Source: JAXGXJ01 sp963829545 (lineage in GTDB: Bacteria > Actinomycetota > Thermoleophilia > RBG-16-64-13). From it: a stretch of DNA of 64,000 nucleotides. Below the pieces are notes generated by a model. That model saw nothing but the letters and a program-made list of their open reading frames with translations, made no database searches and was not told the origin of the DNA. Positions 39,235 through 47,707 of this stretch are shown one piece after another. The translations under genes were made by a program, and so were the position numbers. The stretch is taken from contig CAWHIX010000012.1 in NCBI GenBank assembly GCA_963829545.1, positions 33,575 through 97,574 on the forward strand, written 5' to 3'. The stretch's first letter is position 1. Each line of letters opens with the position of its first letter.

Positions 39235-40176
39235 ATGACCGGGATGGAGTACCCCGCCACGACTGGACAGGCGGGCCCGGGGAGCCCGGTCGGTATCGCC
39301 CTCGTTACCGATTCGACCTGCGACCTGCCCGAAGCGGACAAGCTCAGATACGGCACGACCGCGGTGCCCCTCCACGTCTCGCTGGGCGAGGTCGACTATC
39401 TCGACCGCGTCGACCTGGATTCAGCGGGCTTCTATAGACGCTTCCGAGAGGCCGGCCAGATAGCGCGCTCGTCCCAGCCCAGCGTGGGCGAGTTCGACAT
39501 GGTGTACAGGGCTCTCCTCGAAGAGCATGAAGCGGTGATCTCCGTCCATATCTCCGGCAAGCTCTCCGGAACGGTGCAGAGTGCCACCGTCGCAGCCGGG
39601 AGAGTCGACCCGGAACGCGTGCGCGTGGTCGACTCGCGGCAGGTCTCGGTCGGTCTGGGTCTGGTAGTGCAGGCGGCCGGGGAGGCCATCCTGGCCGGGG
39701 GCACCCTGGACCAGGTGGTCGCGGCCACCGAAGCCGCCGCCCTCAACACCAGGGTCTACGGTGCGCTGCCCTCACTCGACGTCGCGGTGAGAGGGGGGCG
39801 CTTGAGCGCCAGAACAGCCCGTTTGGCGGGGCTGATCGAGCTGAAGCCCCTCATCGTCTTCGACGAGGAGGGAGGAGTCCACGCCGACGGGGCTCGGCTC
39901 GGGTACTCGCGGGCCCTCCGTGCCGCAGCCGCCCGGGTGGCGCGATTTGCGGGGAACGAGCCCGTGCGCGTGGCCATCGTACACGCCGATGGTCTGGCCT
40001 CGGCTGAATACGCCAGGCGACGCCTTCAAACTCTCCTAGGCGAGGTCGATATCCCCATCCTGGAGGCGGGAGCGGTCATCACCGCCCATGTAGGCCTGGG
40101 AACCGTTGCCATAGCCGTGCAGCGCGTCAAACAGCCGCCAGCCGGTCAAGCCCCCTCGGCGACCAGCGTGTCGTGA
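39235..40176 (+). CDS. DegV-family fatty-acid-binding protein
   Basis: A 313-residue protein of the DegV fold, which holds a fatty acyl chain; in some bacteria such proteins serve fatty acid kinase as FakB. Landmarks are VTDSTCDLP, ARSSQPSVGEFDMVYRAL, VHISGKLSGTVQSA and VVDSRQVSVGLGLVVQAA. It starts at ATG 39235. Its stop overlaps the next gene's GTG start (GTGA), linking it to a lipid-modifying methyltransferase. No FakA kinase gene is in the window. Confidence 0.92.
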   Translation: MTGMEYPATTGQAGPGSPVGIALVTDSTCDLPEADKLRYGTTAVPLHVSLGEVDYLDRVDLDSAGFYRRFREAGQIARSSQPSVGEFDMVYRALLEEHEAVISVHISGKLSGTVQSATVAAGRVDPERVRVVDSRQVSVGLGLVVQAAGEAILAGGTLDQVVAATEAAALNTRVYGALPSLDVAVRGGRLSARTARLAGLIELKPLIVFDEEGGVHADGARLGYSRALRAAAARVARFAGNEPVRVAIVHADGLASAEYARRRLQTLLGEVDIPILEAGAVITAHVGLGTVAIAVQRVKQPPAGQAPSATSVS

Positions 40177-41207
40177 CCCTGGAGGACAGAGTCCTCTCCG
40201 CAGGACTCCCGCCCGACCCTGTCCTACGCCGCATGATCCGCTCCCGTGTGGAGGGCGTGCAGGAGCGCTTCGACCGCCTCAGCGAACGTGAGCAGACCGA
40301 ACGAGAGGCGACCGTGCTGACTCGGTTCGAATCGGGACCCGTCACCGTTCACGCCGACACAGCCAACCAGCAGCACTACGAACTGCCTGCCCCTTTCTTC
40401 GAGTGGGTGCTGGGACCCCGCCTCAAGTACAGTTGCTGCTTCTGGGGCGACGGGAAGACCAGCCTGGCTCGGGCCGAGGAGGCTATGCTCGAACTCACCG
40501 CTGAGCGAGCCGGTCTGGCCGACGGGCAGGAGATCCTCGATCTTGGATGCGGCTGGGGATCGTTGGCACTGTGGGCCGCCGAGCGCTACCCCACCGGCCG
40601 GGTGATGGCCGTAAGCAACTCCCGGGTCCAGAAGCAGTTCATCGAGGCGCGGGCGGCGCGGTTGGGCCTCGCCAACATCGAGGTGGTGACTGCCGAAGTG
40701 GGGGAGTTCGAGCCCCGGGAGCGCTTCGACCGGGTGGTGTCGGTCGAGATGCTCGAGCACGTCCGCAATCACAAGGTCCTCATGGGGCGCCTGGCGACGT
40801 GGCTGAGGCCGGAGGGAAGACTGTTCGTGCACGTCTTCTGTCATCGCCGGCATCTGTACGCCTTCGATCCCGAGGACGGTGGATGGATGAGCAGGCACTT
40901 CTTCTCGGGAGGGGTGATGCCCTCCTGGGACTACCTCGTCCGATATCAGGACGGCCTCTCTCTTCTCGACCGCTGGAAGGTGGACGGCCGGCACTACGCC
41001 GCTACGCTGCGCACCTGGTTGGAGAATCTCGACCGGCACCGCGACCAGGTGATGCCCCTGCTGGAGGCCACCTACGGCCGTGATCGCGCGCGGCTCTGGC
41101 TGGCGCGCTGGCGGATCTTCTTCATGGCCTGCGAGGAGACCTTCGCGCTGGATTCGGGCCAGGCCTACTTCGTCGGACACTACCTGTTTTCCAGGTCCGC
41201 TCAGTAG
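40173..41207 (+). CDS. cyclopropane-fatty-acid-synthase-like SAM methyltransferase
   Basis: A 344-residue SAM-dependent methyltransferase of the CFA synthase family. The SAM-binding motif is EILDLGCGWGSLALWAAERYP; LKYSCCFWGDGKTSLARAEEAML and VVSVEMLEHVRNHKVLM are typical. Its overall text resembles the short branch related to plant coclaurine N-methyltransferase-like proteins, so it could methylate a small amine or a lipid. It overlaps degV by four bases, which favours a fatty-acid or lipid connection. Confidence 0.88.
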   Translation: MTLEDRVLSAGLPPDPVLRRMIRSRVEGVQERFDRLSEREQTEREATVLTRFESGPVTVHADTANQQHYELPAPFFEWVLGPRLKYSCCFWGDGKTSLARAEEAMLELTAERAGLADGQEILDLGCGWGSLALWAAERYPTGRVMAVSNSRVQKQFIEARAARLGLANIEVVTAEVGEFEPRERFDRVVSVEMLEHVRNHKVLMGRLATWLRPEGRLFVHVFCHRRHLYAFDPEDGGWMSRHFFSGGVMPSWDYLVRYQDGLSLLDRWKVDGRHYAATLRTWLENLDRHRDQVMPLLEATYGRDRARLWLARWRIFFMACEETFALDSGQAYFVGHYLFSRSAQ

Positions 41208-41282
41208 GGGCAGCGACGCAGCGGCACGGGCGCGACCCCGGACAAGCGCGCCGGGGGAATCCACAGCCGCCGATCTCGCCGC

Positions 41283-41717
41283 CTAGCTGAGATTGGAACA
41301 GATGCCACAGACGGCGCAGGGTCCCAGCGGGCAGTCACCCGACCAGGGATCGGCGGACACCGCGTCGGTGGCGCCCGCGTCGGCGGCAACGGTGGCGACA
41401 GCGAGGCCCGGGGCTGTCGCCGAGACGTTTGGGTCGGGCTGGGAGAGGTCGCAGATATCGTCGCCGTTGGTGTCGACGTAGTCGTGGCATATCCCAGGGT
41501 AGGGATCGTTGCTCACACCCCTGCGGCAGCTGTCCCAGTTCGACGTGGACGAGACGGCCTGTGTCTTGGCGGCGGTCGTCGCCGTCACCTGGGCCGCGTC
41601 GGTAGCCGCCGATCCCCCGCTGCTGCCGCAGCCTGCGATGCCCATCGTGCTGCTGGTGAGAAACGCCGCGAGGGCCACCACCCCGATCCGCCTGCGCGCT
41701 TTGCTGTTCATGCTCAT
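41283..41717 (-). CDS. small cysteine-rich lipoprotein
   Basis: A 144-residue secreted lipoprotein. AAGGAGAAGGAG precedes ATG 41717. The signal peptide ends TMGIAGCGSSGG, followed by an Ala/Thr/Ser linker. The mature part contains NWDSCRRGVSNDPYPGICHDYVDTNGDDICD, a DTNGDDICD loop like a calcium-binding EF-hand or dockerin segment. It ends CPLGPCAVCGICSNLS, four closely spaced cysteines that could bind a metal or a cluster. YPG-C...Y-D-x-(D/N)-G-x-C segments occur next to redox proteins in anaerobes. The function is unknown. Confidence 0.7.
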   Translation of the reverse strand: MSMNSKARRRIGVVALAAFLTSSTMGIAGCGSSGGSAATDAAQVTATTAAKTQAVSSTSNWDSCRRGVSNDPYPGICHDYVDTNGDDICDLSQPDPNVSATAPGLAVATVAADAGATDAVSADPWSGDCPLGPCAVCGICSNLS

Positions 41718-42022
41718 TCTCCTTCTCCTTCAGGTGCGCGCCCGGCCCCGGTGGTCGGGGGCGGCGCGTCCTGCGGTCTGCATTTTCATGGCAGAGTAAA
41801 GCAACGGACGCCTAAGACCCGCGTAAGGACCCGTTCGCGGCCCGCACCGGTGAGCGTACGGAGGGCTGCCGGTGGGCGGTGGGCGGTCGCCGGTCGGCCC
41901 TCGCCGATGGGCGGGGTGGATGGGGGACGGGATGAGGGCTAGACTATCGACAGAGGGGCGTCGAGTCTGCCGCGGGCGCCCCGGTGACTGGTGTTCGGTG
42001 GACGAAGACGATGGGAGTCGGG
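41718..42022. other. 305-base intergenic region
   Basis: It lies between the Cys-rich lipoprotein (minus) and the homocysteine methyltransferase (plus). A -10-like TAGACT at 41940-41945 lies about 78 bases before the methyltransferase start, with only a weak TGGATG at -35. I found no SAM or cobalamin riboswitch signature. Confidence 0.4.
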
Positions 42023-42904
42023 ATGAGCCTGCTGAACCTGCTGCAAAGCGACCGCAAGACCATCTTTCTTGACGGAGCCATGGGGACCCAGCTTGGTGCA
42101 GCCGGACTGGAGATGGGCGGCCAGAACTGCGTCACCAATCCGGAGGCTGTCTTGGCCGTGCACGAGCAATATGCGGCCTGCGGTATAGACCTCCTCATCA
42201 CCAACACCCTCACCATGAACCGCGTCAACCTCGAGTCGCACAACATCGGGGTGGACGTGCGCGAAGTCAACTTGGCCGGAGTGAGACTGGCCAAAGCAGC
42301 CGCACGCCCCGGCCAATACGTCCTCGGCGACATCGGTTCCACCGGAAAGATGCTCAAGCCCTACGGACCGCTTTCCGAGGACGACGCTTACGAAGCCTTC
42401 AGGGAACAGGCCGCCATCCTGGCGGAGGGCGGAGCGGACGGCCTCATCATCGAGACCATGTTCGATCTGAGGGAGGCAGTCTGTGCCATGCGCGCCGCCA
42501 AAGAGGCGTGCGATCTTCCCATCATCGCCTCCATAGCCTTCAACACCGCCGGCAACGGCGGCCGGACGGTGATGGGCAACACGGCCCATGACTGTGCGCA
42601 GGCGCTCGCCGAAGCGGGGGCTACGGTCGTGGGGGCCAACTGCGGCAGTCTCGACCCGCTGGAGATGGCCGAGGTGGTCGCCACCATGAGCGCGGCCACG
42701 TCGCTCCCCATCATCGCCCAGCCCAACGCCGGCAAAGGACGCCTGGCCGACAAGCTTCTCGTATTCGACATGTTGCCCGCTCACTTCGCCGCCGGCGTGG
42801 AGGAGTGCGCACGGATGGGGGCGCGGCTGTTGGGCGGATGCTGCGGCACGTCGCCGGCCCACATCCGGGAGATGGTGGAGTTGCTAGGCGGGAAGCCCGG
42901 CTAG
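42023..42904 (+). CDS. homocysteine S-methyltransferase family protein
   Basis: A 293-residue barrel like the N-terminal module of MetH, moving a methyl group onto homocysteine or a related thiol. Family text is FLDGAMGTQL, GIDLLITNTLTMNR and LIIETMFDLREA. The zinc ligands are in GANCGSLDP (about residue 207) and GGCCGTSPAHI (about 273-274). The start is ATG 42023 after GGGAGTCGGG; an upstream GTG 41984 is possible but has no ribosome site. As a stand-alone domain it may work with a separate corrinoid protein or use S-methylmethionine or betaine-type donors. Confidence 0.88.
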   Translation: MSLLNLLQSDRKTIFLDGAMGTQLGAAGLEMGGQNCVTNPEAVLAVHEQYAACGIDLLITNTLTMNRVNLESHNIGVDVREVNLAGVRLAKAAARPGQYVLGDIGSTGKMLKPYGPLSEDDAYEAFREQAAILAEGGADGLIIETMFDLREAVCAMRAAKEACDLPIIASIAFNTAGNGGRTVMGNTAHDCAQALAEAGATVVGANCGSLDPLEMAEVVATMSAATSLPIIAQPNAGKGRLADKLLVFDMLPAHFAAGVEECARMGARLLGGCCGTSPAHIREMVELLGGKPG

Positions 42905-43027
42905 AAGCCCTGCGCAGTTCCGGTCGGGCCCAGCGGCACGAGGCGGCCCAGGCCTGGCCTAGCCGACTTTCCCCCGTGGCGTAGCCGGTCTCAGCGTCGG
43001 CCACGCGGTACCTCCGGTCGCCTGTGC

Positions 43028-43046
43028 GAATCTTTGCAGATTCTTT
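43028..43046 (+). promoter_or_regulatory. AT-rich direct repeat before kdpF, candidate KdpE site
   Basis: GAATCTTT (43028-43035) and GATTCTTT (43039-43046) repeat with an 11-base period in an otherwise GC-rich leader, about 85 bases before kdpF. OmpR-family regulators such as KdpE bind such direct repeats; assignment to KdpE is inference. Confidence 0.4.
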
Positions 43047-43130
43047 ACGACGGACGCCCCGCGCACAACGCCTTTTCCACGGCCCGAGTGCTTACCTAAG
43101 GGTGGAGTGAATCGACAGGGGATGGTCCTT

Positions 43131-43223
43131 GTGGAGAGCATGCTGATCGTGAGCGCCATAGTGGCGGTGATCCTGCTCGGGTACCTGCTCTATGCCCTGA
43201 TCCGCCCGGAGAAGCTGGGATGA
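43131..43223 (+). CDS. kdpF: potassium-transporting ATPase small subunit KdpF
   Basis: A 30-residue single-span peptide (VESMLIVSAIVAVILLGYLL then YALIRPEKLG) that stabilises the Kdp complex. The motif Y-L-x-Y-A-L-I-R-P-E-K-L is the KdpF hallmark. The start is GTG 43131 or ATG 43140. The TGA stop overlaps the kdpA ATG (ATGA). Confidence 0.9.
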   Translation: MESMLIVSAIVAVILLGYLLYALIRPEKLG

Positions 43224-44969
43224 GCAGCCAGGGCTGGCTGCAGATCGTCCTCTTCCTGGGCGTCGTGCTGGTGTTGGTGCGGCCCCTCGGCGCGTACATG
43301 GCGAGGGTCTTCGAGGGAGCGCCCATCTTCGGGATGGATCGCGCCCTAAGGCCGGTAGAGCGGTTCATCTACAAGCTGGGCGGCATCGACCCCAAGAGCG
43401 AGATGACCTGGAAGAGATACGCCGCCAGCATCCTTGTGTTCAGCCTCGTGGGCTTCCTTCTCCTCTACCTGCTGCAGCGGGTCCAGGGCTGGTTGCCGGG
43501 CGGGCCCGAGGGAATGGAAAACGTACAGCCCGACCTCGCCTTCAACACCGCGGTCAGTTTCGTGACCAACACCAACTGGCAGGCCTACGGCGGAGAGACG
43601 ACCATGAAGTACGTCACCCAGATGCTGGGTATGACGGTGCAGAACTTCGTGTCCGCCGGGACCGGGATAGCGGTGGTTATCGCCTTCGTCCGCGGCTTCT
43701 CCCGTCGTTCCACCGACCGACTGGGCAACTTCTGGGTCGATCTGACCCGCGCCGTGCTCTACGTGTTGCTGCCTCTGTCCTTCGTGTTCGCCATCGTGCT
43801 GGTGTCTCAGGGAGTCGTACAGACGCTGGAACCGGCGCAGGAGGCGCAACTGGTGCAATCGTACGCGGCCGCGGACGGCGGGACGGTCACGTCTCAGACG
43901 ATCGCGGTCGGTCCGGTGGCATCCCAGCTCGCCATCAAGCAGTTGGGCACCAACGGCGGGGGATTCTTCAACGCGAACTCGGCGCACCCGTTCGAGAACC
44001 CCACGCCCCTCACCAACTTCCTGCAGCTGGTAGCGATACTCCTGATTCCGGCTTCCCTCTGCTACACCTTCGGACGCATGGTGGGCAACACCAAGCAGGG
44101 TTGGGTGGTCCTGGCCGTCATGATGATCATCCTGGTGGCCATGATCGGTGTGGCCTACCACTTCGAGCAGCAGGGGGTGCCACAGGTTGCGGCAGATGGC
44201 AGCCGGTCTCGAGCAGCCCGGCGACGGCGCAGTCGGCGGCAACATGGAGGGCAAGGAGGTGCGGTTCGGAATCCCGACTTCGGCCGCTTGGGCCGTGGCG
44301 ACCACCGGCGCCTCCAACGGGTCGGTCAACAGCATGCACGACTCGATCACCCCCCTGGGAGGGCTGGCGCCCCTGGTCATGATCCAGCTGGGAGAAGTGG
44401 TGTTCGGAGGAGTGGGCTCCGGTCTCTACGTCATGCTCGTGTTCGCCATCGTGGCAGTGTTCATAGCCGGTCTCATGGTGGGACGCACCCCCGAGTACCT
44501 GGGCAAGAAGATCGAGGCGTACGAGATGAAGATGGCCTCGCTGATCATCCTCATCCCCGTCATCGCCATCCTTGCCGGGACGATGATCGGAGTGGCCACG
44601 GAGGCCGGGCGGTCGAGTATCGCCAACCCCGGCGCCCACGGCTTGAGCGAGGTCCTCTACGCGTTCACCTCGGCGGTGGGCAACAACGGCAGCGCTTTCG
44701 CCGGTCTGTCCGCCAACACCACCTTCTACAACATCGCTCTCGCCATCTGCATGCTCATCGGCCGCTTCTGGATCCTCATCCCCACGCTGGCTCTGGCCGG
44801 ATCCCTCGCGCAGAAGAAGCACATCCCGACCAGCGCTGGGACCCTGCACACGGACGGGCCGGTGTTCGCGGGCCTGCTCATCGTCGTCGTGATCGTGGTC
44901 GGGGCGCTGAGCTTCCTGCCGGCTTTGGCCTTGGGTCCCATCGTCGAACACCTCATGATGATCGGCTAA
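43220..44969 (+). CDS. kdpA: potassium-transporting ATPase K+-binding subunit KdpA, one frameshift
   Basis: The membrane channel-like subunit that selects K+. Many hydrophobic spans are present; selectivity-filter-like loops include TNTNWQAYGGETTMKY, LGTNGGGFFNANSAHPFENPT, ASNGSVNSMHDSITPLGG and GNNGSAFAGL. The frame changes once near 44195-44210 (VAADG then AAGLEQPGDG), and the protein is otherwise complete to TAA 44967-44969. It overlaps kdpF by four bases; kdpB begins nine bases later. Confidence 0.95.
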
Positions 44970-44978
44970 GGGGATACG

Positions 44979-47116
44979 ATGAGCTCGACCGATCACGACC
45001 AAGAGCCGCGTCCGACCGGCGGCGCGATGCGGTGGGAGGTTCCGGCCGTCCCGGAGGCAGGGGGCGGGGCGTCGACTGGCGCCTGACGGGACAGGCGGTC
45101 CTCGACTCGCTCAGGAAGCTTCACCCCCGGGTCCAGGTACGTAACCCGGTGATGTTCGTGGTGTGGGTGGGAGCTCTCCTCACCTTCGTGCTGTTCGTGC
45201 AGGCGGTGGCCGGCGCACGGGGAAGCGGCGCCGGGCTTCATCCTCGCCATCTCGCTGCTCCTGTGGTTCACGGTGATCTTCGCCAACTTCGCCGAGGCCC
45301 TGGCGGAGGGCCGGGGCAAGGCTCAGGCCGACAGCCTGCGCAAGGCGCGCAGGGACGTGATCGCCACCCGGCTGGCGGACGCGTCCTTCGACGCTCGCGG
45401 CGAGCAGGTGTCGTCCTCCGCGCTGGCGCGAGGCGATCTGGTGCTGGTCGAGGCCGGTGAGTTCATCCCCGCCGACGGCGAGGTGATCGTGGGGGCCGCC
45501 TCGGTGGACGAGAGCGCCATCACCGGAGAGAGCGCGCCGGTGATCCGCGAGAGCGGGGGCGACCGCAGCGCCGTCACCGGAGGGACCCGCGTGCTCTCCG
45601 ACCGGCTGATCGTGCGCGTGACCGCGCAGCCCGGCGAGACGTTCCTGGACCGCATGATCGCCATGGTGGAAGGGGCGAAGAGGCAGAAGACCCCCAACGA
45701 GATCGCCCTCAATATCCTGCTGGCGGCGCTTACCATCATCTTCCTGATGGTGGTGGTCTCGCTGCGGCCCATGTCGCAGTACAGCGTGGATGCCGCCGGA
45801 ACGGGGAGCGTGGTCTCGATCACCATCCTCGTGGCCCTCCTCGTGTGCCTGGCCCCCACCACCATCGGCGCCCTGCTTTCGGCCATCGGCATAGCGGGCA
45901 TGAACCGGCTGGGCAGGGCCAACGTGGTGGCCATGTCCGGCCGGGCGGTGGAGGCGGCGGGCGACGTGGACGTGTTGCTGCTCGACAAGACCGGCACCAT
46001 CACCCTGGGCAACCGCCAGGCGACGGAGTTCGTGCCGGCCTCGGGGGTGTCGGTGGCCGAACTGGCCGACGCCGCGCAGTTGGCGTCGCTGGCCGACGAG
46101 ACGCCCGAGGGCCGCAGCATCGTCGTTCTGGCCAAGAACGAGTACGGCCTGCGGGGCCGGGACCTCGCCGCCCTGGGCGCCACGTTCGTGCCCTTCACGG
46201 CCCAGACCCGCATGAGCGGGGTGGACCTCGACGGTCGCCACATCCGCAAGGGAGCGGCCGACGCCCTCCAGGCCTACGTGAGGGAGCGAAGGCGGATACC
46301 TGCCCCAGGAGGTGGCCGACCGCGTGGATGCCATCGCGAGAGCGGGAGGCACCCCACTGGTCGTGGCCGACGGGGCCCGGGTGCTGGGCGTCATCCATCT
46401 GAAGGACATCGTCAAGGGCGGGATCAAGGAGCGCTTCCGCGACCTGCGCAGCATGGGCATCAAGACCGTCATGATCACCGGAGACAACCCTGTCACCGCG
46501 GCCTCCATCGCGGCCGAGGCGGGCGTGGACGACTTCCTGGCCGAAGCCACGCCCGAGGCCAAGCTCAAGCTCATCCGGCAATACCAGGCAGACGGGCACC
46601 TGGTGGCCATGACGGGCGACGGGACCAACGACGCGCCGGCCCTGGCCCAGGCCGACGTGGCCGTGGCCATGAACACCGGCACCCAGGCGGCCAAGGAGGC
46701 CGGCAACATGGTGGACCTCGATTCGAACCCCACCAAGCTGCTCGAGATCGTGCACATCGGCAAGCAGACCCTCATGACCCGAGGCGCGCTCACCACCTTC
46801 AGCATCGCCAACGACATCGCCAAGTACTTCGCCATCATCCCGGCGGCTTTCGCCGCCACCTATCCCCAGCTGAACGCCCTCAACGTCATGCACCTCACCA
46901 CCCCGCAGAGCGCCGTGCTCTCGGCGGTCATCTTCAACGCCATCGTCATCGTCTTCCTCATCCCTTTGGCCCTGCGCGGGGTCACGTACAAACCGCGGCC
47001 GGCCGCCCAGCTCTTGCGCAACAACCTGCTCGATCTACGGGCTCGGGGGGCTGGTGGTGCCGTTTGCAGGCATCAAGATGATCGACCTGCTGCTCAATGC
47101 CCTGGGCCTCGTGTGA
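44979..47116 (+). CDS. kdpB: potassium-transporting P-type ATPase KdpB, frameshifted
   Basis: The energy-coupling P-type ATPase of the Kdp complex. The phosphorylation motif is LLLDKTGTITLGNRQA; others are DESAITGESAPVIRESGGD, VMITGDNPVTAASIAAEAGVDDF and MTGDGTNDAPALAQADVAVAMNTGTQAAKEAGNMVDLDSNPTKL. Breaks near 45050, 45230, 46292 and 47033 are single-base. The C-terminus reads YGLGGLVVPFAGIKMIDLLL, TGA 47114-47116. It sits between kdpA and kdpC as usual. Confidence 0.95.
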
Positions 47117-47127
47117 GGGGATGTACT

Positions 47128-47707
47128 ATGCTCAAGATGGTCAGACAAAGCTTGGTGGCGCTCGTGGCCCTGGGGATCGTGGTGGGGGTGGTCTATCCCC
47201 TGGCGGTCACGGGGATATCCCAGGCTTTCTTCCCGCACGAGGCCGAGGGGAGCATGATCGTACAAGACGGCACCATCGTCGGTTCGGAGCTGATCGGCCA
47301 GCCCTTCAGCGGCCCCGCCTACTTCTGGTCCCGCCCTTCGGCCACGACGCCCACCCCCTACAACGCGGCGGCCTCCTCGGGCTCCAATCTGGGTCCCACC
47401 AACCCCGCGCTCCTGGCCGCTGTGGAGGAACGCATCCGGGTTCTGCGCAGCGCCGACCCGGGCAACGACGGACCCGTGCCTTTGGACCTGGTCACGTCTT
47501 CGGCCAGTGGCCTCGATCCGCACATAAGCCCGGCGGCCGCGGAGTACCAGGTGGAGCGTGTGGCTGCGGCCCGAGGGCTTGACGGCGGAGGAGGTCCGGG
47601 CCCTGGTGGCCGAGCACACCGAAGGGCGGCAGTGGGGCGTCCTGGGCGAGCCGCGCGTGAACGTCCTTGAGCTGAACCTGGCGCTCGACGCGCTGACCGG
47701 GCGATGA
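47128..47707 (+). CDS. kdpC: potassium-transporting ATPase subunit KdpC, one frameshift
   Basis: A single-span accessory subunit. Motifs are QAFFPHEAEGSMI, GSELIGQPFSGPAYFWSRPSATTPTPYNAAASSGSNLGPTNPAL and SASGLDPHISPAAAEYQVERVAAARGL. An extra base near 47580 shifts the frame; the corrected end reads WGVLGEPRVNVLELNLALDALTGR, TGA 47705-47707. That stop overlaps the kdpD ATG 47704 (ATGA). Confidence 0.94.

Noticed and set aside
40322..40332. GGTTCGAATC, similar to a tRNA T-arm
   Set aside because: It is inside the methyltransferase coding frame and no cloverleaf can be built around it; the similar GATTCGAAC near 46722 is inside kdpB.
41718..42022. A SAM or cobalamin riboswitch before the homocysteine methyltransferase
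   Set aside because: None of the conserved core sequences of these riboswitches could be found on either strand.
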